64,000 bases of DNA from Rotaria socialis (GCA_905331475.1 CAJNYU010004201.1:174564-238563), one strand, 5' to 3'. Shown: positions 46,153 through 59,275, counted from the stretch's first letter. A program made the numbers and translations. The notes: generated by a model from the sequence alone, not told the origin.

Positions 46153-48813
46153 GCCATGAAATAGTCAATCGTTCAATTTTTCTTACAAAATTTTCATTAA
46201 AAAAAACTATTAATTTCTAATGCCTTTAGGAAGAATTGAGTGTATTGTACTGGTGGTCATTTCCGATGTTTCACTATTTACATATAATTTCTTTAAAGAA
46301 TGCTTCGTTTAAAAAGTATCTTTCAGCATTTAAGATATATATGGAAGTTTTCTTAGAAATTCAAAGGCCTAATTTTTATCAAACTTGATCGTATGAGAGA
46401 AAAGTGATGTTATCAGTCCAGTTCTCATTGAATTTTTGTACATAAAAAGTTAGATTACGAAGTTTGCATTTAAAATAGATTTAATCATTACACAAAAAGA
46501 AAACATATGTACGAATGATATCTGACAAAATCAAAATTAGTATAATCGATAACAAACTGATATTTAACAACAACATTTATGATCGTTTATAGGCGCTATA
46601 GATATGAATATATGTGTAAATTTAGAAGCTTTAAGTGAATAGCAATGATTTAAAAGTTCCATTTTTTCCTGGGGAAGTTTTGAATGCAATTTGATGCAAT
46701 AAATCTGATATTTGTTGTATTCATTCTTAAATACCGGTGGACAGGATTGCTGGCAACATGGTTTAGATAACTAATGATAGATATTCTTTCGCATGCATAT
46801 TAAGATTCAAGATAGGATTATCTTACGTGATTGGGCCAGTTGAATGAAATCTACAAAATGATTGACGAATAAACATCTTTATAAAAAATTCATCAGCTTG
46901 GAAGTTGTTGCGCAAATAATTTATAGCTATGAGCACGGGTCACAAAAAGCATATATTATGAACCGTGATATTATATACACGTTAAAAAGAGGAGCGAAGG
47001 AAGAATTCTTTTGAAGAAATTTCATCTAACAATTAACTACAATCTTATGTAGAATAAATGATTTGTGGTAGATTTTAAGTATTTCAACTTGTTAATCGCT
47101 AGGTATTGTTTAAAATACTTTATACTGATGATCATTATAGCTATCCTAATAGAAGAAAAACGGTTTTTTTATATTTTCCAATCTAAAACACCGTTAACAT
47201 GAACTAGTTAGTTCTTGAGATTTTTTACAGTCTGATGAAAATAGTCCAAAAGAGTAAAGTCGATGTTTTGACGAGAGAAAGTTTTTCTTATAAGGAAACT
47301 TTTATATTTTTAAATATTTACAGCATTGAAAAACAATTAAAACTAGAAAAATAAACTAGTTTCAGTGTTTTAAACGTAAGAAAATCCGTCAGATCCAGCT
47401 CGATTTATAGAAAAAAAGTTGAGCGATCCTGTGTTTTCTCGAATAATCAACTCTAGTTAATTACATTCAACATAATCGGTCACCGATTATATCAAGTTAT
47501 TTTTATGTATTTGAATATGTCGATTGCGTCTGTTCAAATCTTCGTTTTCTTTCATAAGCGAAAGATTTCTTCGAACCATTTCAAGTATACGTCGAACTGG
47601 CATCAATATACTTTTATATTGATGCTTGATGAAGACAAATTTATTCAGTATTCAACAAGAAATTTGTTTCGCCTATGAATAGAAAAGTAACAATATACAC
47701 GTTTGATTGTTTCGTTACCTATTGATATAATCTATAATTCTGTCGTTGAAGTTCAATTCAATTCATATCCTTGTAGTTGATTGTGAGCAAAACAACAAAG
47801 AAAAGAACGTTTCTTTTTTCTTTTACTGCGTTTAAATGGCGCAAATTTTCAATATGTTTCTATAAAATAGTATTTTGTAACAATAACAATACGATTCATT
47901 GGTATGCTCATAATGAGAAACCAACAGATAGAAAATGTGAGTTATTTTCACATCAATATTAGAAAATTTGTCCACATATTCATATCGTAAAGAAATCTAT
48001 GTACAATCAAGTCAAACCTAATCGGTTTTTTTCCTTGAAATTTTAATTTGATGAATTCGCAATTGTTCATTCCTTACACTTGATATAAATTTTCAGATGA
48101 ATTCGTAGGAAAGAAAACGCAAAAGTTGTCGACGCAAAAGATCCCATTACTATCTATTATGATAATAAAGTAAATGTCGTGAGTTGTGAATAAGGTTATT
48201 GTGAGGAATCTATTCCATTTATACAAAGACGCCATTCTAAAAGATGTAGTCAATGATGCATAGAATATATAAATATTGCTACTGTATGCAATATATATAT
48301 CTCTAGATAGGATACTAAGTAATTTACATCATCATAGAAATTTCACTTATTCTACATTTCACCTTGAGTTATCAATCCTCATACGACCATTTAAAAGCAT
48401 TACTAATTGAGCGTTTAATATTAGTTCATGTCGTACAATAATATTTCAATACAAATTCAATTATACCGCTAAAGTGTTTCTTTTTCTCGCTATTGAAATA
48501 CAAAATTCCATTTTAAATGAAATGTCTTTCTCTTGATTTACTGCTGCTATCAGCAATATATTACCAAGAAGTATTGAATGTCATCTTGCAGAGTATTCTA
48601 ATAATTAAAATGTAAAATGTTTCAAGATTGATGATTAAAATGATAGAATAATTTATAATAACAGAATATGAAATTCACAATTTTTGTTTATACTAACGAT
48701 CTCACTAATAACTGTGATTTCTTTTTTTTCTGAAATACAAGAAATAAACACAAAAAATAGTTCTTTCTTTTCTTCGAAAGATATATGTATATAATAAAAC
48801 ATTATAAAATAGA
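46153..48813. other. Gene-poor A+T-rich region
   Basis: Only short chance frames. No repeat or RNA gene was recognised. Confidence 0.45.
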
Positions 48814-49802
48814 TTAACTCTGGCCAATAATAGCTGCGACAGAAAAATCAGTCCATTTCTTTTGCTTTGACTTATCGGTAGAAAACGATGACGATGATGT
48901 ATCTCGTGAACGAAAACGAGATAGATTAGCCATACGAAAAGCACTGTTTGTCATCATATTCTCACTTGTTGATGATATTGCTGGAATGTTATCCAATTCT
49001 TTGTCAGCAAAACAACGTCGTTTACGTAGTCGATCATTTAGAATTGGAGTTACTGAAAACCGATTGCTTCCATTGTTTTCATTTTTATGACTTTTTGCTT
49101 TGAGATCTTTTCAAAAAGAAAAAAAGAAATAAAGGAATCGAAAAGATATGTCGTAAATGGTGCATAGTTAGACTAATTATCTTACTTCTAATAACATCGC
49201 GTGATATTGAACTTTCTTGTAGTTGACGTAGATTTTTTTGTACGGCAAGACGTTTTTGTTCAAGAAATAAAGCGGAATTTTTATATTTATTACTGTTTGT
49301 CATTGTTGTTGTTTTATTTGAATTTATTGTTGCTTGTTGTCTATGAAATAGAAACAAAAAAGAAATATGTACAATAATATGAATTGAAAAGTTAATTTCA
49401 TTTTTTCATTTCATTTCATCAACAATATGTAATCAAATACCTGCGCAGAGCTACTTGCGCAGCCATGATACGTTGTCGTTCCACAACTAATAAACAACTT
49501 GCACACGTACAATCACGCCATCGGCAATACTTTTTGTGACCCTAGAAAATAGAATCCAAAAATTGGATCGTTATTATCTCTAGTCTAATGCACTATTTTA
49601 CTTTGAGGCAAGAGACAACACCGTGATTCCGACATCGCGCACATTTAGGTGTTCGTAGAGATTTTCGACCATTAATAACAGTCTTCATCAGTGATGTTGT
49701 ATTATTTGATGTTAATATTTCTGCTGTGGCCGTTGTTATTGCTGTTGTTTCATCGTCAGAATCAGGATCTCCAACAGAATTTTCTTCTGTTTCGTCAGGC
49801 AT
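48814..49802 (-). CDS. dmrt: DMRT transcription factor (DM zinc-finger domain)
   Basis: Four exons join in phase: 49802-49602, 49541-49441, 49340-49186 and 49106-48814, giving 249 residues. Residues about 50-105 are a DM domain crossing the first intron: [20 protein letters not shown], then [16 protein letters not shown] and [19 protein letters not shown]. All zinc-binding Cys/His positions of the two intertwined sites are present. DM proteins bind minor-groove sites and commonly control sex-related and neural programmes. An acidic, threonine-rich N-terminus precedes the domain. A basic region (KRRCF after RLRKR) and a serine-rich part follow, and the very end is [13 protein letters not shown], which resembles an eh1-type repression motif. 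No DMA domain is visible, so the DMRT subgroup cannot be named. Upstream exons may exist. Confidence 0.93.
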
Positions 49803-49950
49803 TGATTGTTTCTAGAATAACGGACATTATATGTATTTTGAGCAATTTGTATCTCTTTCTTTCGACTAACAATAGGCACAACATACGCACACTTTTTTTT
49901 GTTTCTTAATAGTGCTATATAACAGACAAAAACACCTGTTGTTGTCTTAC

Positions 49951-49971
49951 TCTCTCTCTCTCTCTCTCTCC
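49951..49971. repeat. (TC)n microsatellite
   Basis: Pure TC dinucleotide run upstream of the DMRT gene. Confidence 0.85.
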
Positions 49972-50660
49972 TTTTCTCATTCTTTTGGTAACATCTTCAT
50001 CATCATCATCAATGCGCCGATCAAAATGTACAAATAAAGCACAATACTCTTACTATTCTATAAGAAATATTGAGAGATGAATCAAAGAATAGATGTCGAG
50101 ATAGAGATCAACAGTCGCAAGACGCAAAAGTAGCCTGATTAGTTGCAACTGGTGGTAGGTGAAACCTTCAGGCAATGTTATTGTGATGGTGATGATGATG
50201 ATATGGCACCCACGACGACAATGTCGGTGAAACTTTTTCTCATTCTGGCTCTCTGTTTTCTCTCTGTCTGTCTCTCTCCCTCATCATGCTCCCATCTTTG
50301 TAGTCATATCGAATAAAGAACATTTGTAACTAGATAGATGATGAGTATAGAGAGCACACATCAATACTACCGGGAAAGAACGACAAGATTGGCGTATGTG
50401 TTTATACGTATATACATTCTTTGATTGGTGAGTGATGTGAGTCGACAAAGAACTATTTCTTTTGTCATGGGTAAAGGACATGACATTGACGACGCCATTA
50501 TTGATAGATCGGCATCCGATTGCTCGACGATTTCGTTTTTGCTCTTTTTCACATACATACATAACTATACAATTAAAATGAAACAAAACAAAAATTTAAG
50601 TAAAATGATTATCGATGCAGATCAATGATGATAGAAAAAGATGAGGTACCAAATTGCCGC

Positions 50661-50683
50661 CCTTTCTTTCTTTCTTTCTTTCT
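50661..50683. repeat. (TTTC)n microsatellite
   Basis: Tetranucleotide run of about five units. Confidence 0.8.
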
Positions 50684-51110
50684 CTGTCTCTCTCCCGTGT
50701 AATTCAAAACGGTTGTCGATTGCGTACATACATACATAGATATACCAATGCACTGGTAACATTTCGGCAAATATCATCGCGGTGATAATTGCCAGTGTGC
50801 ATCGAACACATACATATATACAAGAAAAACAAACAACCTACGCTTGCGTGCATTTGCGAACATCTAGACACACCTGTCTCACATTCCTTGATTACAAACA
50901 AGAAACAAATATAAAGTTCTCCCATATGTCTTTTCTTTCGTGGTTGTTTTTCTTTTGTTGAGTTAATTTAAATTTATTTGTAACTATGCAAAAGAAGCTA
51001 ATGTTTCATCTTGAAATTTTATCATACTTATTTTTGGTTTTCTAAACTCGTTTTATACAATATTCATTATTGTTATTATTGAAAATTTTGATCGCTCTAT
51101 AAAACATCCT

Positions 51111-53222
51111 ATGAGCTGTTCACGATCGTGGACTAATGAAAGTGGTACAACACGACCAGATTCTAGTGAAGATCAAACTGAAATCGACTCAGTCAATTAC
51201 TCTTCAGAAAAAACACATGACAGAAAGAAAATAAATAGAGAATTAAATAAAGTATGCTCTGAACAGATTATTGTTCATCGGTGGTTTTTATCTGATATTC
51301 AATCTTTAAATAGTGAAAAGGAAGATTTCTACGTACAATCTAGTTCATTTGGTTGTACTGGTGGAAATGCAAGTTTGAATTGGATTGTTCGGTTTTATCC
51401 AAGAGCATCCAAACTATCAAAGAATACACATTCATTTAAAGTCATTGATAACTATGAATATCTAACGACGACAGGTAATAATAGTGCATTAAATGAAGTC
51501 GAAAAAAGTAACGAAATTATCAATGAGACCTTACTCAATAGTCTTCAAAATATGATGAGTAAAAAGGAAAATAAGAATTCCATATCGTATATAGAATCTG
51601 TCAATCAATTACTTAGTGAGATTTTACAAAAGCCAATATCTAATATTGACCAACGCATAAGACCAAATGAAGAAGATCTTAATAAAGTAATATTAACAAA
51701 AGAAACAGCCCATGTTTCGCGATTAAAACATGATATGTTAAAAACTTTGCCACAAGATTCAATTGTATCAAGTGAAAATGAAACAATTTCAGATGATAAA
51801 TCATATTGTGCGTTAGAAATTCTAAAAGTCAATGATTATGAAGAATCTCCTCAAGCACTCTTTGAAACTTACTATCAAAGTAATCATAGATAGACTATTT
51901 TTCCCAAAAAAAACAAAAAAACTTTCATCGTTGAACAATAGTATTTGACGTGGCCGATGATGGCATTTTAACTCTGCTGAAAACTCAAGGTCGTTATCAA
52001 GCCCATTTTAATCGGGCATTGATTATGCTACCGCGTGATGCGATCTTCTCTATTTCATCAAATAATATTCTCTTTTCAATCAAATTAATTATTTATGAAT
52101 GTTCATCAACAATTGGATATTGCCAATCGATGTCATCTAATAACAAATGTATTAAAAATTTACTATCGGAACAAGCTCTATCTTTGAATACATCAATTCG
52201 AGATACAAATATATTTTGTAATCCTAATTCTATGATAGAATTATCTAACAGCAATATATTTTGGTTGATGTCAATACACAAACTTTTTACTGATATGATA
52301 ATTTATTCTTCAGACGGTCAAGAATTTCATGCACATCGTCTCATACTTTGTACAGCATGCGAAAAATTAGCTGAAATCATTTCTATGAATCAAGAAATAA
52401 ATAAAATTGAAATAGACTCGATTAGTGGAACTATTCTTAAACGTATTTTAAAATATTTATATACTGGCGAAATTGAAATATCTATTGGAGAATTTTCAAT
52501 TGATGAAATTCGAGATTTATTAAATGCAGGTGATTTCTTTGAACTATTGCAATTGAAAAATATTATAACAAAGAAATGTTGGAATCATATAACGGAAAAA
52601 AATTGCTTCGGTCTATTACAATTAGCTGATGATAAACAAATGAAAGTACTTAAAAATCGTATATTAATATTTCTATGTCAACAGCATCCACAGGTATAAT
52701 ATCTGAGATTAGGAGTTGAAGAAAAATTTGAATTTTCTTCATGATCCAACATGACAAAAATCAAAAGTATTCTGCTTTCATGTTATTTGAAGCGAGACGA
52801 TAGTCTTGGCACATAAACAGTCTAACATCTTAATATTAACTGTAAAATAGAAACAAAGAAAAGTAGAGATTCAGCAATTTACAATGATCCTCCTGTATAG
52901 TAAATAAAAATTACCTACCAAAAGCTTCAAATTATACAGAACAGAAGTTTTTCTACACTTCCATTCTTCATAGTGTGTAATAATATCCTAAATTGACTTT
53001 CTATATTTAGCTATTTGACACTGATGGATGGCAACAATTTGTGAATATACGACCTCATCTCTACGATGTAAGTATATAATTATGTAAAAAGAATCATAAA
53101 CATATTTTAATCATTGCCATTAAAATCTTTTGTACCTTCAGGAAGCATTTGTCAGCCTTCTTCGTCTTAATCATCTTCAAAAAACAATAATTGAAAATAA
53201 TTCCAAGAATCAAAAATCATAA
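51111..53222 (+). CDS. SPOP-like MATH-BTB-BACK protein with an inserted linker in MATH
   Basis: Four exons join in phase: 51111-51879, 51942-52693, 53011-53067 and 53142-53222, giving 552 residues. The MATH domain starts near residue 55 (IVHRWFLSDIQSL, then GGNASLNWIVRFYPRASKLS) and resumes near residue 258 (DDGILTLLKTQGRYQAHF, ending SIKLIIYECSS). Between them lie about 130 residues of charged, asparagine- and serine-rich sequence. The BTB domain follows at about 360-460 (FTDMIIYSSDGQEFHAHRLI, ILKRILKYLYTGEIEISI) and the BACK region ends with LFDTDGWQQFVNIRPHLYD and EAFVSLLRLN, as in SPOP. Such proteins bind substrates by MATH and Cul3 by BTB/BACK to direct ubiquitination. The split MATH domain is unusual and may be divergent or impaired. 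The exon 2 acceptor (ending 51941) is what reveals the single gene. Confidence 0.87.
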
Positions 53223-53834
53223 ATCTCGAGATTTTGTTTTCTTTGTTAATTTTATTTTATATCGCACATAATAATTAATAGAAAAAAAAAGAGAAAAAAA
53301 GCAGTCTCCATTTATATGACAGAGATAATAGGAAAACAAACGAGAAAACCACAAAGGTTGTATACAAGCAATAAGAACAAATCGGTCGTTCGGTAGTGAT
53401 AGTGGTGCACATGAAAAAAGATTATGTGGAAGACCGAAAGATATAGAAGACACAAAACGCGGTATTTATGTGTGTATGTGTCCCTCAGTCATTATTATTA
53501 TCATCATCATTAATAATTTTCTGTACAACAACAATAAAGAAAAGAACGAAAGACAATCAAAAAATGGGTGTGTACGTGGATCATGGAAGACAGAAAGGTG
53601 TGACCCGTATGACTTTAATAACTACTGAAGAACATCGGTGATGGTGGCAATGGATTTAAATAATACTTGTGTATAGAGGTCTATAAATAAATAAAAACAA
53701 GGTTTGGTCATAGATCATATTGAATGAATGATAACGCTGTATTATCTTCATTCGTTTGTAATTCATTGGATATTGGTTTACATTCAAGTCTAAAATAGAT
53801 AATTATTCTCTTAGTTTCTTGTCTTTTGTTTTAA
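53223..53834. other. Convergent intergenic region
   Basis: Spacer between the 3' ends of the MATH-BTB gene (plus) and the NR4A gene (minus), with AATAAA/TTTATT signals for both directions. No coding features. Confidence 0.45.
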
Positions 53835-56468
53835 TCAGGAAAAGTCTACATACACTAAATCAAGCAGTGTATTCATTGAGTTTGTTAGTCCAGTTGTATG
53901 TCGGTAAAGTGATAAACGTTTTCTTAAGTTATGTGCAATATGTCTAGCATCATTAAGTCGATCTAATAATTGTAAATAAACAGAACTATCTTCATGTAGT
54001 TGTTTTAAATAATCTTTTAAGGAATCAACGATTTTTTGATAAAGTTCTCCGACAGTCGATGATAACGGTGTTCGATGATAAACGTAATCTTAAAGGAAAA
54101 AAAAATATGAGTTAGTTTCTTTTTGCTCCTTTTAAAAGAAAAAAAAGTATCCTTACCAGGATTATTTGAATCGAGTAACAAAATTGATGCCAGTGTTGCT
54201 GCAATAATTGAATCGATTTTTTGAAGTTTTAACGTTGATGCATAATCATAAATTTGTTGTGCAACATCACCAAGTAAATAATTCATTTGCACTTTATGTA
54301 CAACAACACCTGAACATAAGATAACACGATCACCATCGAGACGTGATGCTGTACGAAGTACAATTTGTTCCAATAGACAATTTGAATAAAGACGATCACG
54401 TTCACTATTTTGTATAGAATAGAATAATGAAAATTTATCAACCCATTGCTTGATGATGTCGCATGAACGTGTAAATGCATCATAAACAAGTAACTTTTCT
54501 TCACATAAACTTTCTTTATTTGTCACTGTTCGGTACTAAACGTCAGATAAGAAAAGAAAAATCTTAGCAATTAAATAGATTTGAATTTATAAAGATAAAA
54601 TTTACATTCAATTTGCTAAAATCAAGATTAGCCGGATTTGGTATGGAATCATTATAGAAACGGCAAAATTGAGTTTGAAAACTATTTGGTTGTCTTGTAC
54701 TTGGACTTTTAGGTTTTGATGGTAGACGACCACGACGACCTTTCAATGCATCTGTGCGAACAACTAAACAGAAGAAGACGAAGAAAAAAAATTAATTCAT
54801 GGTAAATTTGATTTTTTTTCTTGTTTTAAATTTATTATGTTACCTTCTTTATCCATGCCAACAGCAATACATGTTTGAAATCGACAATATTGACATCGAT
54901 TTCGACGTCGTTTATCAACTGGACAATTTTTATCTGCCAAACATACATATTTAGCATTCTTTTGTACTGTTCGCTAAATAAATAAATACATAAAAATCAA
55001 ATCATGTTCAAATATGCATGAGTAATTTTTTTTTTCTCTCTCCGTATTTATATATCTGATCAAAAGAGATTATCCTGTAGCAGACAGTTTAACTTACTTT
55101 GAAGAATCCTTTGCAACCTAAATAAAAATACCGAAGGATAAAAAATATAGATAAAGAATAAAGATAATCAACTTACCCTCACAAGTTCGAACACCATAAT
55201 GCTGACATTGAGCTGAATCTAGAGATAAATAAATATACATAAAAATCAATTCTATTTGTTTAGAATTGTTTCACCTTGACAAACAGCACATAATTGTGAT
55301 GGAGATACATCAGCATTGGGCGAAACTCGTTGATTGCCAACTAATTTAAAACGCATATCGATACTAAAGTGGCAAAGAAAAAAAAAGTCAATATATTGAA
55401 GTGTATAAAAGAAAAAGTATTGTTTTATATATATATACCCGAAATCATGTTTTAATTGTGAATTGTACAATCGCATTTGATCGGCATGAGAAACACCATA
55501 GGGTCCAACTGGATAAGATGTTTGTAGAAGACCTGACGGTGAATATGATGAGTAAGCACTAGTTGCCGATGGATGATATAATGAAGAACCGTAATCATCG
55601 ATACCAAGACCGAAACTTGGATCATTGTTATTATTTACTCCACCACCACTAGCTCCCGATGGTGTTCCATTAATATTTCCTATTGAATTTGAAAAAAATA
55701 AACAGAAAGTATATAAAATCTATTCGAGTTTTTACCATAATTACTATGCGGATCGATGGCAAATGGGGTCGGCATCATTGTTTCTTGTTTAACTGTTGTA
55801 CTCATATATCCTGTTGATTGTGGTGGTGATGATGTTGTTGCTGTTGATGTACCATCATATGGACTATGAATATTTGTATTTGTTGTTGATGTATTGTTGT
55901 TGTTATTATTATTATTCGATGTTGTATTCGATGTATTTGTATTATTGAGACCTGCTTTAGAGTTAAGCATGGATTGATTATAATAATCAGCTGATGATGA
56001 ATAGCCACTACTTGTAGCAAACGAATGGGATGGAGATACATCGGAACCATTAATACCAGTGCCAACCGATGATGAAGTTCGTTCACCATTTGATGAAGTA
56101 GTCATTTGATGAAGATGTTGTTGGTGTTGGTGCTGCTGCTGTTGCTGCTGGTGTTGTTGTTGTTGTTGCTGCTGTTGTTGTTGATGATGGTGGTGATGAT
56201 GTGAAACAACATAGTCAAGGGAATTTTGTAAAGTAAGATAATCAGTCGGTACACCACTGTTAGTACCAGCATCATGAGGCGTTACAAAATCAGTAGTAAA
56301 TGGAGAGAATAATTCTGTATAAGGATTTGATGAGGAACAATAGAGTGCCGATGGATGTTGTGGATGATGAGGTGGAAGAAGATGAGGATGCGTAAGGTGA
56401 TGGTGACCATATGGATCATTGGTAACACCAATACCTGGTCCACTAACGCCAAGATTGTCTGTATTCAT
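53835..56468 (-). CDS. nr4a: NR4A-subfamily orphan nuclear receptor
   Basis: A gene of about eight coding exons on the minus strand. The start is the ATG at 56468, just after a splice acceptor, so noncoding 5' exons lie upstream. The N-terminal activation region has His/Gln tracts (a run of six His then long polyglutamine at 56110-56195) and Ser/Asn/Thr-rich stretches. The DNA-binding domain, spread over several exons, is nearly identical to NR4[46 protein letters not shown], then the A-box [13 protein letters not shown]. The ligand-binding domain is recognisable ([25 protein letters not shown]) but more diverged, and its end ([10 protein letters not shown]) does not clearly match the family's AF-2 helix. 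NR4A receptors act as ligand-independent, immediate-early transcription factors. The stop is at 53837-53835. Confidence 0.93.
56110..56195 (-). repeat. CAG/CAA-type and CAT/CAC trinucleotide tract in NR4A
   Basis: Coding polyhistidine-polyglutamine tract with mixed CAA/CAG codons within the N-terminal region of the receptor. Length variation between alleles is likely. Confidence 0.85.
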
Positions 56469-57921
56469 GATACGAGCACTAGAGAAAAACACATTTTTCT
56501 ATTAAATGTCAAATAAATTTTTGTTGATCAAAATTATTTTGTTTTCATTAAGTTTAATACGGAAGTCTTTCTTTCTTTTTCTTTTTAGTTTTTTTATTCA
56601 TCATTATAGTAATGATATATTCGCATATTTTTGTCGGAAAAGGTCGACTAACGAACATAGGCGAATAGCGTTCGTGGCATTTGGCACACGTTTAGTTGCT
56701 TATTCTTCTTTATGTTATTCTGGCTCATATTACTGTTCATGCTCATCATCATTATCACTCTCCAATTGACTATTCGCTTTCTCTTTTCTTTTATAATCTC
56801 AAGTTAATTATAGGATTGCTTATAATTTGACCAAGCCTTTGTATCTGTCTACTTGTATGTTTACATTATACGAATATCCCGATGTTGATTCTGACAGTTC
56901 GAACACGTGTTGTTCGCTTTCTCATTCATTAAAGATATAGACTCCTGATCTTAAATTATTTCCAGATTTTCTTCTTTTCTATACAATAAAAGGAAAGAAG
57001 AAGAAGAAGAAGACAACAACAACAGCAACGACAACGACGAAGATGTTGATGTTGATGGTCGCTAAATAACTCGCAGCTAATTTGACTAGCTGGCGGCGTA
57101 TGTACGAGCTTTCACGTATGTATGTGCGGTATTCAATACATTTGATGATGATGATGGTATGTACAGGATATCCGAAAGGGACAGCACGTAGATACGAGGT
57201 GAACTGCAACAACTAGTATCCTGTCAACACAAAAAGAATTGAACATCCGGATGATGAATGAGAAAACAAGCAACTTCAAACAAAAAAATGAGTTATCTCA
57301 TGGACACGATCATAAAAACAATAATTTTCTTGTATACTCTAAGTGACGACATATCGATTAGACATTCTTTTTTTTGTTTTCTACAAACTCAATTACATGG
57401 TCATTTATCATTGTCTATATCGGAATAGTTCAGAGAAGAAATAGATTTAGTAAATGTATCTATGTACATATACAGATAAGCACATAACACAAGTGGATAG
57501 AAGAAATAGTCAATTTAATTCACTTGCTCATCCTAATTCAATGTTTTTATAATTATTTCATGAGGATCAAAGCTATGAAATAGTGATGCCGTCGTCAATA
57601 CACATACACACTTCTCAAACTTCATTAGATCTAGTAATGTATACACATGTAGCGATCATTTACACGAGGATCATTTTATTAAAACAAATTTGCCGCCATT
57701 AAACACAGGTGTCAATGATTGGCAGATACAAATTTTTATATTGTTTTGGAAAAAGAAAGGTTCCTATTTCTATGAAACTTCTTGTTTGTTTTTATTCCCT
57801 GTCAGTTCGATTTTTTTATATGTTCAAGTACATCTAGATGTATATGTGTGTGTATATATATATATATATATACATATTTAGATGTCCATCGCATAAAAAT
57901 ATAGAAATTAAACGTAACTAA
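56469..57921. other. NR4A upstream intron or flank
   Basis: No convincing coding frame. A TA microsatellite lies at 57852-57872. If the donors noted at 57922 or 58983 are used, this stretch is the first intron of the NR4A gene. Confidence 0.4.
57852..57872. repeat. (TA)n microsatellite
   Basis: Pure TA dinucleotide run. Confidence 0.85.
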
Positions 57922-57922
57922 C

Positions 57923-58000
57923 CTTTTATGTCGCGCTACGATGGCGACAGCGGGCGGGCGTGTGCCCAAAATGGCATAAAAAGAATGCTTAACATTTTTA
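57923..58000 (-). other. Candidate NR4A 5' noncoding exon
   Basis: A GC-rich island in A+T-rich DNA on the minus strand ends at a good donor (ATAAAAG|GTTAGT, junction at 57923/57922). It precedes the NR4A coding exon on the same strand, whose 5' side is a splice acceptor. The left boundary is unknown, and no coding frame continues through it, so it would be untranslated. Confidence 0.3.
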
Positions 58001-58983
58001 GAAATGACGCGACCTTATCGTTGTGCATGTACACATAGAAACACAGGCATAGGCAGTGGCCACCAAGAATAAAGAGAGAGAAAAAAAAGAGAAAAAACGA
58101 TGATATTCTCTTTGATAATGCATTGACTTTTCGCTTCTAAATATCAGTGAATAGCGCTCCGAAAGTTCAGCGTTAGAGCACATGTATATACATATAAAGA
58201 CGAGACAGTCGTCATCGTCATTGCTCGTTTCATCCACGTTTTGGATATATCATTTCCTACTTCGTCTGTAAAAAATCCTCAAGAGTTCGTCGTAAAACGA
58301 AGATTTTCAAAATGGATAAACTCATCGATTCAATGACCACTGCTAATTCGGAAGCAAACATGATTGGACAGTATTATTAAGTAATCTTATCCAATCCAAT
58401 CTATTTATTATGATCTCATTATACGAATGATCAATTAAGATCTTCGTTCTTATTCGTTTTAATCGTTCATTGTTCGACTTATTCTTCTGGACAACAACGA
58501 GAAAAAAACGATCTCCATAGGTAATATTTGAGAGAAAAATAAAGAAAAGTTAGAGATTATAATTAGGATTTTTTTGTCTCTTCGTATAAATATAACGATC
58601 AAAAATTTGATTCGGAAATGTAAATTCTACAGCTAGAGATCTCAATTTTAGCAGAAGAAGACTAGATCGAAGTCCATAAAGTAAAATAGTAACCGTTGGA
58701 CATATAAGAAAGAAGAAAAAAAAGAAGATTATTGCGAATTCCAAATAAATGTCAGTATCTTTTTTTTTTATATTGACGTCGATGTTGTTAATGTCATCAG
58801 CATTTTATTTCCTCTTTTTTTTCTTCTTCATCTTAATATGTCATATTCAAGAGACAAATATTTCTTTCTTTTCTGATTTAGTATTTCGTTTGATGAACAA
58901 ATATCATTATCACAGGTGTATTTGATCAGATGCCAAAATCTCACAAGCGAAGTAATCAGAAAAGAAGAAGAAAGATCACTTAC

Positions 58984-59240
58984 CTAAAGAGCGCAAAATG
59001 TTGCTGCCGTGAATAGATGACACAATTTTGAAGCGTACGTATGTGAGAGACTATAAATCTAATGAAAATACCATTTATTCAAAAAGGTCAAAATCAGTTT
59101 GATTGATAAAAACGAGTTGCGACGAAGAAAAAAAACGTATACGATAGAAAGATTTTTCTTCCAACAAAATGTTCTCTTTTTACGGAGGAAAAGAGAGAGA
59201 AATTCGCACATAGGACTAGCTCCGCTTTTTTTCTTCTTTT
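58984..59240 (-). other. Candidate NR4A first exon with TATA-like element
   Basis: On the minus strand a strong donor (CTCTTTAG|GTAAGTGATC, junction 58984/58983) lies about 285 bp downstream of TATAAAAA (minus strand, 59275-59268). This spacing fits a noncoding first exon starting near 59240. It is an alternative to, or may be spliced to, the candidate at 57923. Confidence 0.3.
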
Positions 59241-59267
59241 TCTCTCTTACACATTCGCATATTTGCA

Positions 59268-59275
59268 TTTTTATA
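59268..59275 (-). promoter_or_regulatory. TATA-like element, minus strand
   Basis: TATAAAAA reading on the minus strand, upstream of the candidate NR4A first exon. In A+T-rich DNA such matches are common, so support comes only from position. Confidence 0.25.

Larger units (their letters stand above)
49803..51110. promoter_or_regulatory. Divergent intergenic region between DMRT and the MATH-BTB gene
   Basis: About 1.3 kb with several low-complexity tracts: a (TC)n at 49951-49971 and a (TTTC)n at 50661-50683. It must contain the promoters of the two divergent genes, but no clear core elements were identified. Overlapping frames at 50284-50925 on both strands look like chance. Confidence 0.4.

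Noticed and set aside
50284..50925. Several 60-100 codon frames on both strands between the DMRT and MATH-BTB genes
   Set aside because: Mutually overlapping, low-complexity, no splice or family support; likely promoter DNA.
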